Assembly: GCA_025450475.1 (NCBI GenBank)
Contig: JANWHJ010000038.1
Coordinates: 1-37,837 of the forward strand
Direction of reading: 5' to 3'
From: Nitrososphaera sp.
GTDB lineage: Archaea; Thermoproteota; Nitrososphaeria; Nitrososphaerales; Nitrososphaeraceae
Length of the DNA stretch: 37,837 nt
Position numbers and translations under genes: made by a program. Shown here in pieces: positions 1-8,079 of this stretch (positions are counted from its first letter, which is position 1; every line of letters starts with the position of its first letter). The notes under the pieces are model-generated. The model did not search any database. It was not told the DNA's origin and saw nothing but the letters and a program-made list of their open reading frames with translations.

Positions 1-128
1 CTGTCTCGCTCATTCCACACACACTCCGCATAACGACTTTTGGGTTGAGGCGCAATGGAGACAGGGTCAATATCGAGACCGACATTCTCGGCAAATACGT
101 TACTAGCAATCTACCAAGAATATGGTAA
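1..128 (+). CDS. Riboflavin synthase, alpha type (C-terminal end, cut by window start)
   Basis: Reading from base 3, the frame runs to TAA at 126-128 and gives about 41 residues. They include VSLIPHTL and GDRVNIETDILGKYV, which are typical of the second barrel of bacterial and eukaryotic trimeric riboflavin synthase. That enzyme dismutates two 6,7-dimethyl-8-ribityllumazine molecules to riboflavin. The methanogen-type archaeal riboflavin synthase is a lumazine-synthase homologue and lacks these motifs, so this organism appears to use the bacterial type. It lies 51 bases before ribB in the same direction. The start is outside the window. Confidence 0.85.
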   Translation, partial: VSLIPHTLRITTFGLRRNGDRVNIETDILGKYVTSNLPRIW

Positions 129-149
129 TAACCACAATTTTAGTAATCC

Positions 150-158
150 TTTAATAAC
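150..158 (+). promoter_or_regulatory. TATA-like box for ribB
   Basis: TTTAATAAC is centred about 26 bases before the TTG start of ribB, the distance expected between an archaeal TATA box and the transcription start. This suggests a leaderless ribB transcript, separate from or in addition to read-through from riboflavin synthase. No FMN-riboswitch-like structure is apparent in the 51-base gap. Confidence 0.5.
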
Positions 159-179
159 ATTCGCCGACAAAGCTAGCCA

Positions 180-860
180 TTGCCTCTTGATGAAGCAATA
201 GCAGCCTTAAGTGCTGGCAAGTTCGTCCTCGTCCACGACGACAAGGGCCGTGAGAACGAGATAGACATGGTAGTGGCAGCAGAGCATATCACGCCGCAGC
301 ACCTTGCGACAATGCGCAATGAAGCTGGCGGCCTGGTGTGTCTTGCGATTGCAAACGAGATCACGGCAAAGCTGGGGCTAGTTTACATGCATGACATGAT
401 ATCCGGCATGGGCCAGGTGAACCCGATATTTTCAAAGTTGACAGAGGGCAAGGCGGCGTACGGCGACAAACCGTCGTTTTCGATTGCAGTCAACCATCGC
501 TCGACCTTCACCGGCATCACAGACCATGACCGGGCACTAACAATATCAAAGATGGCACAAGTCTGTAGGAACATTGATTCTGGCGGCGTTGATGAATTCG
601 CCAAGGACTTTCGCGCGCCGGGTCACGTACCGATCCTGATAGCGTCAAGACGTCTACTGCAAGACAGGATGGGTCACACCGAGCTCTGCGTTTACTTGGC
701 AAAGCTGGCAGGAATCATCCCCGCCGTGGCCATATGCGAAATGATGGACTCGGCCACACACGGGGCGTATTCGATTGAAGCCGCACAAGAGTACGCGGCT
801 CGATACAACATTCGATTAGTCGATGCGAGCGAGCTCAAAGCTCACGCCAAGGTGGCATAA
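180..860 (+). CDS. ribB: 3,4-dihydroxy-2-butanone 4-phosphate synthase
   Basis: 226 residues, starting at TTG. It converts ribulose 5-phosphate to the four-carbon unit that RibH condenses with the ribitylaminouracil. Visible family features are the acidic loop DDKGRENEID near residue 20, binding Mg2+ and substrate, and RMGHTE near residue 161. The length fits a stand-alone RibB; there is no fused GTP cyclohydrolase II domain, in keeping with the GTP cyclohydrolase III three genes on. ribH follows after 6 bases. A TATA-like box 26 bases upstream supports this start. Confidence 0.95.
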   Translation: MPLDEAIAALSAGKFVLVHDDKGRENEIDMVVAAEHITPQHLATMRNEAGGLVCLAIANEITAKLGLVYMHDMISGMGQVNPIFSKLTEGKAAYGDKPSFSIAVNHRSTFTGITDHDRALTISKMAQVCRNIDSGGVDEFAKDFRAPGHVPILIASRRLLQDRMGHTELCVYLAKLAGIIPAVAICEMMDSATHGAYSIEAAQEYAARYNIRLVDASELKAHAKVA

Positions 861-866
861 ACAACA

Positions 867-1334
867 TTGATTAGTCTTGCAATAGTAGTTTCCGAATTCA
901 ACAACGAAATAACATTCAAGATGCTCGAGCAGGCAAGAAGTCATGCGGACAAGGTGGGCGCAAGGGCAAGCTATGTCATGTACGTGCCTGGCACTTTTGA
1001 TATGCCACTTGCAGTCGAGCAACTGCTGAAAAAGAAAAATGTCGACGCTGTAGTCACGATTGGTGCAGTGATAAAAGGTGCCACCCGGCACGACGACATT
1101 GTCGCAGAAAACGCGGCACGGCTGATATCCGATCTTTCATTAAAGCATGGCAAGCCGGTTGCACTTGGTATAAGCGGGCCCGGCATGACGATTAACCAGG
1201 CAAGGAAGCGGACACGGCTCGTGCCGGTTAGAGCTGTAAGTGCGGCCGTCAACATGGTACTTCGTTTGAGAAAGCTACAAAAGGCAGTCAGCGGGGAAAC
1301 TGTGGTAATAGATGATACAGCTGACAATAGTTAG
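867..1334 (+). CDS. ribH: 6,7-dimethyl-8-ribityllumazine synthase
   Basis: 155 residues, TTG start six bases after ribB. It condenses 5-amino-6-ribitylaminouracil with dihydroxybutanone phosphate to give lumazine. The family blocks are present: VPGTFDMPLA (substrate and oligomer contacts) and GAVIKGATRHDDIV with the conserved catalytic-region His. The length is usual for a lumazine synthase subunit that assembles into pentamers or icosahedra. The C-terminal tail is slightly extended and overlaps the next gene by 23 bases, which suggests translational coupling. Confidence 0.95.
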   Translation: MISLAIVVSEFNNEITFKMLEQARSHADKVGARASYVMYVPGTFDMPLAVEQLLKKKNVDAVVTIGAVIKGATRHDDIVAENAARLISDLSLKHGKPVALGISGPGMTINQARKRTRLVPVRAVSAAVNMVLRLRKLQKAVSGETVVIDDTADNS

Positions 1335-2061
1335 GATCGAAGGCTATGGACCTTGGACGGTCACGCTCGGGAGCGACAGGGAGGCGCAGCTCCAAATGTT
1401 GCAAGCGAAAATATATCATGACGTCCAGCGGCTCTTTTCAGCCAAAGATGGCATCGTCTTCTTTAACCGATTTGACGAATATTTTGCCATAACAAATGGG
1501 CTTGACGCTGAGGACCATCGGGAGATACAGCGCGAGCTGGCCAAGACCTACAAAGACCTTTCAATGTCGATGGCAATCGGTGCAGGCAAGACGGCGTTTG
1601 AAGCAAATCTGGATGCTTACCGCGCAAGAAAAGAAGACAACATGCTCGACGGCCGCGCAAGGATATTTGGCAATGTGCACGGCGCTGACGTCGCACAGAT
1701 AATGCACATCGACGTCGACAGCTCGACAAAGGTGGGCGACAGGCTGTCACCCTACGAGGTAACGGCGCTTGTCATAAAGATCTACAGCAGACTGTCAGAA
1801 GAGTTCCTGAAACACAATTCGCTTGCGTTCTTTCTTGGCGGCGACAACGTTATGGTAATTTCCAATGGCATGACGAAAGAGCAGGCAGACGAAGCGATAA
1901 AGAAGGTTACGGCCGGAATCGACATCAAGCTCAATTGCGGGATCGGCATCGGCAGGACCGGCAGAAGAGCTGCAGAAGCGGCCACAAAGGCGCTTGACAC
2001 AATAAGGGACATGCGCAAAGAAGGAAAAATCCAAACAATATACGAGATAAGATGTCCTTAG
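1312..2061 (+). CDS. arfA: GTP cyclohydrolase III (archaeal riboflavin/F420 entry enzyme)
   Basis: 249 residues from ATG, overlapping the end of ribH. The N-terminus MIQLTIVRIEGYGPWT and two ferredoxin-like halves (MAIGAGKT and CGIGIGRTGRRA mark the equivalent segments) are those of GTP cyclohydrolase III. The enzyme opens GTP to a formylamino-pyrimidine and pyrophosphate, the first step of archaeal riboflavin and deazaflavin synthesis. It overlaps the amidohydrolase start by 10 bases. No gene recognisable as the deformylase ArfB follows in the window. Confidence 0.93.
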   Translation: MIQLTIVRIEGYGPWTVTLGSDREAQLQMLQAKIYHDVQRLFSAKDGIVFFNRFDEYFAITNGLDAEDHREIQRELAKTYKDLSMSMAIGAGKTAFEANLDAYRARKEDNMLDGRARIFGNVHGADVAQIMHIDVDSSTKVGDRLSPYEVTALVIKIYSRLSEEFLKHNSLAFFLGGDNVMVISNGMTKEQADEAIKKVTAGIDIKLNCGIGIGRTGRRAAEAATKALDTIRDMRKEGKIQTIYEIRCP

Positions 2062-3245
2062 CCTTAACTGACGTCAGCCTGCTGTTGGGCAGAGAGCTCG
2101 ACTATGTCCAGCGGGGCTTTATTGAAATTGTAAGAGGAAAGATCAAAAGCGCAGGTTCCGGTAGCTACCGAGGCGCCGTCAAAAAACTAGACGCAAAAGG
2201 ATTTTTGATAATGCCGGGCTTTATCAACGCACATACGCATGTGGCTGACTCGATAGGGAAAGACATTGCCGCCGGCCGCCGGCTCGATGCGCGAGTCCAT
2301 CCAATATTTGGGGCAAAAAAGAGGATTCTGCAAAGGAGCAAGCCTGAGCACCTGAAGGCGTTTATCAGGAGTTCCGCGATGTCGATGATGAAAAAAGGAA
2401 TTGTTGCCTTTGCCGACTTTCGCGAAGACGGGCCAGAGGGAGTAAGACTTTTGAAAGAAGCGATCACCGGCTTGCCGATAAAATGCGTGGTGCTTGGCAG
2501 AACCAACCATTACGGCAGCCCAATAGACACAGCCGGCTTGCCGCTCGAAGCAATGGAGCAAGCGCGCCAGGTGTTGAAGATGTCAGATGGGTTGGGGATA
2601 AGCGGCGCAAACGAAAACAGTGCAGCAGCCCTTGCGCAATACAGGCAGCTAGGAAGAAAAAAACTTGTTGCTATACACGCCGCCGAGTCAATGGAGACAG
2701 TCGAGTTTTCGAAAGAACATACAAAAAGGAGCGAAGTCGCCAGAATAATGGAGCACCTGAAGCCTGACTTTGTGGTGCATATGACAAACGCGACGAAAAA
2801 CGAAATTTCGCTTGTTGCAAAGAGTGGAACTGGTATTGTAGTCTGCCCGAGGGCAAATGGCGTGCTTGGTGTAGGAATGCCAAGGGTAGCCCAGATGCTC
2901 AGGCAGGGCTGCCTGTTGGCCATTGGCACAGACAACGTGATGCTCAACTCTCCGGACATCTTGAGAGAGCTCGATTACGTCTGGAAGGCGTCGGGGGCAA
3001 CCGAAGGTGAAATGATTGAGCCCCGGCAGCTGTTGAAAATGGTCACTGTAAACCCGGCTCATATGCTCCGACTTAATTCTGGTTGGATTGAGGAAGGCCG
3101 CGCAGCAGACCTGATATTCATTGACAAAAGACATGCGGACATCTACCCTTTGCACGACCCATACGCGGCGATGGTTCACAGATTGAGCGAGAGCTCGATC
3201 AGGGCAGTAATGATCGACGGGCTATTCGTGGAGACAATGAATTGA
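2052..3245 (+). CDS. Amidohydrolase-superfamily deaminase-like protein in riboflavin operon
   Basis: 397 residues, ATG start overlapping arfA by 10 bases; its stop overlaps arfC by 3 bases. Metal ligands of the TRZ/ATZ and cytosine-deaminase type are all present: H61-x-H63 in NAHTH, H209, H243 and D294 in GTDN. HAAE (H209, E212) matches the HxxE acid/base motif of aminohydrolases that deaminate purine, pyrimidine and triazine rings. VCPRANGVLGVG near 264 is also typical. The family is known for hydrolytic deamination of heterocycles. From position between arfA and arfC, I infer a role in riboflavin synthesis, most likely the uncharacterised deamination of the diamino-pyrimidinone intermediate. 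Deformylation (the ArfB step) is a less likely alternative. Confidence 0.8.
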   Translation: MSLALTDVSLLLGRELDYVQRGFIEIVRGKIKSAGSGSYRGAVKKLDAKGFLIMPGFINAHTHVADSIGKDIAAGRRLDARVHPIFGAKKRILQRSKPEHLKAFIRSSAMSMMKKGIVAFADFREDGPEGVRLLKEAITGLPIKCVVLGRTNHYGSPIDTAGLPLEAMEQARQVLKMSDGLGISGANENSAAALAQYRQLGRKKLVAIHAAESMETVEFSKEHTKRSEVARIMEHLKPDFVVHMTNATKNEISLVAKSGTGIVVCPRANGVLGVGMPRVAQMLRQGCLLAIGTDNVMLNSPDILRELDYVWKASGATEGEMIEPRQLLKMVTVNPAHMLRLNSGWIEEGRAADLIFIDKRHADIYPLHDPYAAMVHRLSESSIRAVMIDGLFVETMN

Positions 3246-3916
3246 AGGTAACTATTAACGGCGCAATGACGGTTGACGGCAAGATAGCCACAACAAGTGG
3301 CGACTCGAAGATTTCTTCAAAGGAAGACCTCCTGCGCGTCCACAAGCTGCGCGCTTCTGTCGACGCAATTGTAGTGGGCATTTCGACTATCTTGGCAGAC
3401 GACCCCCGGCTTACAGTCAGGTTGGTCAAGGGCAAAAACCCAGCTAGAGTAATAGTTGACAGCAAGGGAAGGATTCCGATCGATTCGCAGATAATGCGCA
3501 CGGCATCGAAGATCAGGACCATAGTGGCGGTAACGGATCAGACGCCGGAAGAAAAAATATACAAACTAGAAGAAGCAGGTGCTCAGGTGCTGGTTATGAG
3601 TGAAGGGAAAAAGGGACAAAGTGCAGCTGTGTCTCACGGTGTCAATCTGAAGAATCTCTTCCGCAGACTGGAAAAGATGGGGCTGAGAAGGATATTGGTT
3701 GAAGGAGGGGGCGAGCTTAACTGGTCCCTTTTGCGTCTCGGGCTTGTCGACGACCTGACTGTAACTATTTCCCCCAAGATTGCCGGAGGCCGGCTCGCGA
3801 CCACGCTCGTCGAGGGCGACGGCTTTGACAAAATTTCCCAGGGGATCAGACTGGTGCTATGGCGGTTGGAGCAAAAAAACACTGATGAGCTTGTCTTACA
3901 CTACAAGCTGTCCTGA
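3242..3916 (+). CDS. arfC: 2,5-diamino-6-ribosylamino-4(3H)-pyrimidinone 5'-phosphate reductase
   Basis: 224 residues from TTG, overlapping the amidohydrolase stop. It belongs to the RibD-C/dihydrofolate-reductase-like family: NGAMTVDGKIA at the N-terminus, DDPRLTVR near residue 55 and LVEGGGELNWSLL near 150 form the NADPH and substrate site. It reduces the ribose of the diaminopyrimidine to ribitol. No zinc deaminase domain is fused, unlike bacterial RibD, so a separate deaminase is needed; the adjacent amidohydrolase is the obvious candidate. It is probably the last gene of the riboflavin operon. Confidence 0.92.
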   Translation: MKVTINGAMTVDGKIATTSGDSKISSKEDLLRVHKLRASVDAIVVGISTILADDPRLTVRLVKGKNPARVIVDSKGRIPIDSQIMRTASKIRTIVAVTDQTPEEKIYKLEEAGAQVLVMSEGKKGQSAAVSHGVNLKNLFRRLEKMGLRRILVEGGGELNWSLLRLGLVDDLTVTISPKIAGGRLATTLVEGDGFDKISQGIRLVLWRLEQKNTDELVLHYKLS

Positions 3917-3952
3917 ATACTACACGCCTTCAGACAAGTTATTGAACCAGGA

Positions 3953-4192
3953 GTGACAATCGTTAGTATAGGATTGCATTCATTGACAAAACAGGTATTC
4001 TCTTGCGATTGCGGCAACGTGATGGAATGCATTATTGAAGACGATGTAATAAAGCCGAAATATAGGAGCATTTCTGGCAACGTTAGAATTCGATGTAATG
4101 ACTGCGGCAAAGAACAAGCGGTTTTTCTAAAGTACAAGATTGCAAAGTTTGTTGGGGCCTCACCGTCATTTAAAGAATTTCATCATGATTGA
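3953..4192 (+). CDS. Small zinc-ribbon protein, function unknown
   Basis: 79 residues from GTG, 36 bases after arfC. Two cysteine pairs, CDC near residue 18 and CNDC near residue 48, separated by a short beta-rich stretch, suggest one zinc ribbon. No catalytic motif is seen. It may be co-transcribed with the riboflavin genes, but nothing links it to flavin chemistry. Its end overlaps the convergent small gene by 10 bases. Confidence 0.6.
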   Translation: MTIVSIGLHSLTKQVFSCDCGNVMECIIEDDVIKPKYRSISGNVRIRCNDCGKEQAVFLKYKIAKFVGASPSFKEFHHD

Positions 4193-4440
4193 TCCGCCCT
4201 ATCTCTCAAGCTTAGGCGTCTAAGGATCTCCTTAGAAATTTCTTCATGCTTTATCTGCTCACCTCGCCGTCCTGGCGTGATGAGCTCTTGACGTTTGACG
4301 CTCTTTACTTCGTCGGCCAGCTCGTCAAGCCCAAAATGCGGGTTAACAGAAAATTGCATCTTTTTCATCCGCAGCTCATGCGCATATCTTTCCCTGAATT
4401 CCTTTTCTTCCTGAGTATCATGAAGCATACCACAATTCAC
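4183..4440 (-). CDS. Conserved-looking small charged protein downstream of TFB
   Basis: 85 residues, GTG start, five bases after the TFB stop codon, so probably co-transcribed with TFB. The sequence is highly charged and mostly helical (EEKEFRERYAHELRMKK, then EEISKEILRRL), with no metal or nucleotide motif. An internal ATG at residue 5 is an alternative start. I do not recognise a family. Confidence 0.55.
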   Translation of the reverse strand: MNCGMLHDTQEEKEFRERYAHELRMKKMQFSVNPHFGLDELADEVKSVKRQELITPGRRGEQIKHEEISKEILRRLSLRDRADQS

Positions 4441-4445
4441 CTGAA

Positions 4446-5345
4446 CTAGTTCAGACCGAGCCTGATCTTGAGGTCTTTAACCCTGTTTCGTATGGTCACT
4501 TCTGTCACACCAGCTGCTTCTGCGATGTCTTTCTGAGTGACGTGCTCGCCGTTGCGTAAACAAGACAGATAAAGAACCGTTGCTGCAAGTCCCATCGGAC
4601 CCTTTCCAGCAGATATTTCTTTTCTGGTAAGATCGCTCATAGTGCTCATCGCCATCCTCTTTGTTTTCTCGCTGAGTCTAGCCTTGTTTGCTATCTTGGC
4701 AACACATTTCATAGGATCTACAAGAGGCATCTTTATGTCGAGTTCACTGACGAGCAGCCTATAACTGCGGGTGATAATCTTGCGTTTGACATTGGTGATC
4801 TCTATTACCTCCGCAAGTGATCTTGAAGCGCTCATCTCCCTGCATGCAATGTAAATAGCCGCAGCAAGTATCGAAGATATAGACCTCCCCCTTACTAGTT
4901 GTTTTTCCTGGGCCTTTCTGTAGATATAAGCTGTCTTTTCGATTATTGCGTCTGATAGTCCAAGTTTATCCTTTACCCTGTCAAGCTCATTAAAAGCCCG
5001 TATTAGATTTCTATCAGCTGCCGTATGTGCCTGCGTCCTGAAATCCCATGTCCTCAACCTCTGAATTGTCGAAAGCATGGACGAATCTAACTTGCGCCCA
5101 CTGGAGTCACTGTTGGTCTTGCCTATGACCGTAGACAATCCCATATCATGGTAAGCTAAAGAAGCCGGGGATCCAGTCCTTACCCTGTCATTCTTTTCAA
5201 AGTCAAAGTTTCGCCACTCTGCTCTGCCTTCTGCTACCTTATCTGCGAATACGAGGCCGCAACAGCTACACACCAGCTCACCAGACTCTGGATCCGTAAT
5301 AGGCCGGTCATTTTTGCACGCGGAACACAGGATTGAAGTTTGCAT
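4446..5345 (-). CDS. tfb: Transcription initiation factor B (TFB/TFIIB)
   Basis: 299 residues. The N-terminal zinc ribbon uses C7, C10, C26 and C29. It is followed by the B-finger/linker region and two cyclin-like repeats (about 100-190 and 195-299), the second ending in the helix-turn-helix DIAEAAGVTEVTIRNRVKDL that recognises the BRE. It bridges TBP-TATA and RNA polymerase. Ammonia-oxidising archaea usually carry several TFB paralogues, so this may be one of a set. Two AT-rich boxes lie upstream, near 5365-5373 and 5381-5390. Confidence 0.95.
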   Translation of the reverse strand: MQTSILCSACKNDRPITDPESGELVCSCCGLVFADKVAEGRAEWRNFDFEKNDRVRTGSPASLAYHDMGLSTVIGKTNSDSSGRKLDSSMLSTIQRLRTWDFRTQAHTAADRNLIRAFNELDRVKDKLGLSDAIIEKTAYIYRKAQEKQLVRGRSISSILAAAIYIACREMSASRSLAEVIEITNVKRKIITRSYRLLVSELDIKMPLVDPMKCVAKIANKARLSEKTKRMAMSTMSDLTRKEISAGKGPMGLAATVLYLSCLRNGEHVTQKDIAEAAGVTEVTIRNRVKDLKIRLGLN

Positions 5346-5483
5346 TACTATGAAGAAGTAAACGGCTTAAAGGTACATAGTATATACTCAGTCAGCTATA
5401 TTAAGTAGCAGTAATGATTTGGATGGCAATCCGGTTTGATCAAAATTAGAAGTAGCCCTGTAGCCACACAGTCAACACTAGCA

Positions 5484-7655
5484 TTACCGGTAGTGCGATA
5501 GCGCGAGGGTTTCTTTTGGCCTTGTTTCCCTTTGCGTCTTGATCTTTTTCACAGCGTCTTCAAAGTGGTGCATCATGACATACGCTTCTGAAGCGTGCTT
5601 TGCAGCTTCTTCCGGCGTCGAGTATTTCTTAAGGTACTCATGCAGCACAAGTGATATTGCAGTATTTACTATCGAAGCTGTGTCCGCGCCACTGAATCCT
5701 TCTGTCATTGTTTCCCCTATTTTCTGGATGTCAACATCCTGACCGATGGGTTTGCCTTTTGCTTGAATCTCTAGTATTCTCTTTCTTGCCAGGCTATCAG
5801 GATTCGGGACTAGAACTATTCGATCAAACCTACCAGGCCTCAAGAGCGCCGGATCAATCATGTCCGGCCTGTTAGTAGCGCCCAGCACCACAACTCCATT
5901 TAGTTCACTGATCCCGTCGATTTCCGTTAGAATCTGAGATACCATCCTCTCTGCGCCGCCCCCGCCACCTTCCCCTCCTCTTGTTGGAGCAATTGAATCA
6001 ATTTCGTCAAAGAATATCACACAGGGCGAAGCCTGACGTGCTCTTCTAAATATCTCCCTTATGCCCTTTTCCGATTCACCAATCCACTTTGATAACAATT
6101 CTGGACCCTTTACACTGATAAAGTTCGCTTCCGATTCTGTCGCAACTGCCTTTGCCAACAGAGTTTTTCCGGTTCCAGATGGCCCATGCAACAGAATGCC
6201 CTTTGGAGCCATGTGGCCCATGGCCGCATAAAGGCTCGGATATTTGAGTGGCCATTCGACAGCTTCCTGCAACTCTCGTTTCACTTCTTCAAGGCCGCCG
6301 ATATCCTCCCACTTTACATCCGGGGATTCTAGGAACACTTCTCTCATTGCCGAAGGCATGACGTCTTTTATTGCCAATTCAAAATCATTTTGTGTTACTA
6401 TGAGCTTGTCAAGGGTTTCTGGCGCAATCTTTTCCTCCTCCAAGTTCAGCTCAGGCAACACCCTTCGAAGACACTTCATAGCCGCTTCTTTGCAAAGGTA
6501 TTCCAGATCGGCTCCAACGAAACCATGGGTGACGGCTGCTATTCGCGCCTGGTCCACATCCTCTTCAAGTGGCATATTGCGGGTATGGATCTGCAGAATC
6601 TCCAAGCGTCCATTCTTGTCTGGAACCTTGATCTCGATCTCTCTGTCAAACCTGCCAGGTCTCCTTAGCGCGGGGTCGATCGCGTTCTGCCTGTTTGTCG
6701 CAGCAATGACGATGACTTTGCCCCTCGCTTCAAGGCCGTCCATCAGTGAGAGCAACTGCGATACAACTCTTCTTTCAACTTCGCCGGTCACTTCTTCTCT
6801 TTTGGGTGCGATAGAGTCGATCTCGTCAACGAAGATGATGCTGGGTGCCTTTTCTCTGGCTTCCTTGAATATTTCCCTCAAGCGGGCCTCGGATTCTCCA
6901 TAGAATTTGCTCATGATCTCCGGGCCGGAGATGCTGATAAAGTGCGAATTGCTCTCGCTTGCTACCGCTTTTGCGAGCAATGTCTTACCTGTGCCTGGCG
7001 GACCGTACAACAGCACCCCTTTTGGCGCTTCAATTCCCAGTTTTTCAAATATTTCCGGATGGCGCAGCGGCAGCTCTATCATCTCTCTGACTTTCTGCAT
7101 TTCGTCCCTCAAACCACCAATGTCTTCGTATGATACATGAGGCATACCCCGCAGACCTGCATCCTTTTCAGTTATAGTAAATGACGTCTTGTTGGTTATC
7201 AACACGGCATCGGCAGGGGGGCTTATCCCTACAATTTGGAAGGTAAGCCTTCCACCAAAATAAGGCACCATAACGTTATCACCCTTCACAACAGGCGTGC
7301 TTTCAAGAGCATCAGTGAGATAACGCTCATCTATGGGCGGTATTGCCTCAAGTGGAGACACCATGACTTTTTCTGCTGAAACAATCTTGATCTTCTTTGC
7401 ATTTATTGTGTCACCTATCGCTATTCCCGCATTATTTCTCATCAAGCCGTCGACTCTCATGATTCCTTTCCCCTCGTCTGAGGGGTAAAGGGGCAGGCAT
7501 TTAGCCACTGTCCTCCTTTTGCCCTTTATTTCGATAATATCGCCTGTCACAGCCTCCAAAGATTTCATAGTGTCATAGTCAATCCTTGCCGTTCCCCTGC
7601 CAACATCTCGTGTATAGGCTTCAAGTACCTTTAATGATACGGTATTCTGGTTCAT
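5484..7655 (-). CDS. cdc48: Cdc48/VAT-type AAA+ ATPase (unfoldase)
   Basis: 723 residues. The N-terminal double-psi barrel and alpha-beta domain occupy about 1-180. Two AAA domains follow, with Walker A GPPGTGKT at 218-225 and GPSGTGKT at 491-498, DEID Walker B motifs, and arginine-finger RRPGRFDR and LRPGRFDR. The protein is a hexameric unfoldase or segregase that feeds substrates to the archaeal 20S proteasome. The C-terminus ends in HYR, with Tyr at the penultimate position as in the HbYX proteasome-docking signal, though His replaces the usual hydrophobic residue. A Gly-rich insert (GGEGGGGGAE) follows the second Walker B. Confidence 0.96.
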   Translation of the reverse strand: MNQNTVSLKVLEAYTRDVGRGTARIDYDTMKSLEAVTGDIIEIKGKRRTVAKCLPLYPSDEGKGIMRVDGLMRNNAGIAIGDTINAKKIKIVSAEKVMVSPLEAIPPIDERYLTDALESTPVVKGDNVMVPYFGGRLTFQIVGISPPADAVLITNKTSFTITEKDAGLRGMPHVSYEDIGGLRDEMQKVREMIELPLRHPEIFEKLGIEAPKGVLLYGPPGTGKTLLAKAVASESNSHFISISGPEIMSKFYGESEARLREIFKEAREKAPSIIFVDEIDSIAPKREEVTGEVERRVVSQLLSLMDGLEARGKVIVIAATNRQNAIDPALRRPGRFDREIEIKVPDKNGRLEILQIHTRNMPLEEDVDQARIAAVTHGFVGADLEYLCKEAAMKCLRRVLPELNLEEEKIAPETLDKLIVTQNDFELAIKDVMPSAMREVFLESPDVKWEDIGGLEEVKRELQEAVEWPLKYPSLYAAMGHMAPKGILLHGPSGTGKTLLAKAVATESEANFISVKGPELLSKWIGESEKGIREIFRRARQASPCVIFFDEIDSIAPTRGGEGGGGGAERMVSQILTEIDGISELNGVVVLGATNRPDMIDPALLRPGRFDRIVLVPNPDSLARKRILEIQAKGKPIGQDVDIQKIGETMTEGFSGADTASIVNTAISLVLHEYLKKYSTPEEAAKHASEAYVMMHHFEDAVKKIKTQRETRPKETLALSHYR

Positions 7656-7933
7656 TACTTGCCTTTATGTAGGCCTGCAACCACTAATCAATCTTTAGAG
7701 ACCGTGACTCAACACTTGTAGCTTTGCGATCCCACATAATCAACCTTTGATGTATGTTTGTGACACAGTGAAAAACAAGAAAGGGAAACTAATGATCATG
7801 TGTCACCGGCGCTGCGAACTTGTAACGAACTTCAAAGCCCGTCAAATGAATAGAACATCACTGTAGCTTATTAAGTCCATGACGACAATTCACATCAACG
7901 GATAGAACGCCTTTGGTTAAATGGAGCTACATC
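7656..7933. other. Intergenic region, nothing convincing
   Basis: About 280 bases upstream of cdc48. I see no convincing open frame or RNA fold. A TATA-like CTTATTAAG near 7867-7875 points right and could serve the small gene at 7934. Confidence 0.5.
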
Positions 7934-8071
7934 GTGACTTGTAAAAACTGTGGGTACATTTCGGCAGAAAAGCTCCCTGAAAAGGAATCTAAGGACCTCA
8001 TGCATGCACATGCACGCAATAACCCAAGTTGCACCATCGGCCATATCAAATTGATGAAAGTGAGGACCTAG
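7934..8071 (+). CDS. 45-residue putative zinc-finger protein
   Basis: GTG start, TAG stop at 8069-8071. The peptide begins VTCKNCGYISAEK and ends with a HAHARNNPSC segment, giving a CxxC pair and a His/Cys cluster that could bind one zinc ion. GGAG at 7923-7926, seven bases before the GTG, resembles a Shine-Dalgarno site, and a stop codon lies in frame five codons upstream, fixing the start. No family is recognised. The call rests on the cysteine pattern and gene-like spacing from the convergent gene. Confidence 0.45.
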   Translation: MTCKNCGYISAEKLPEKESKDLMHAHARNNPSCTIGHIKLMKVRT

Positions 8072-8079
8072 ACTATTGG

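Noticed and set aside
129..179. FMN riboswitch or RbkR operator before ribB
   Set aside because: Only 51 bases, no riboswitch-like fold, and no clear inverted repeat; a TATA-like box explains the AT-rich part.
6244..6903. 219-residue open frame on the plus strand opposite cdc48
   Set aside because: Ser/Thr-rich shadow frame fully antisense to a highly conserved AAA ATPase gene; no motif or start signals.
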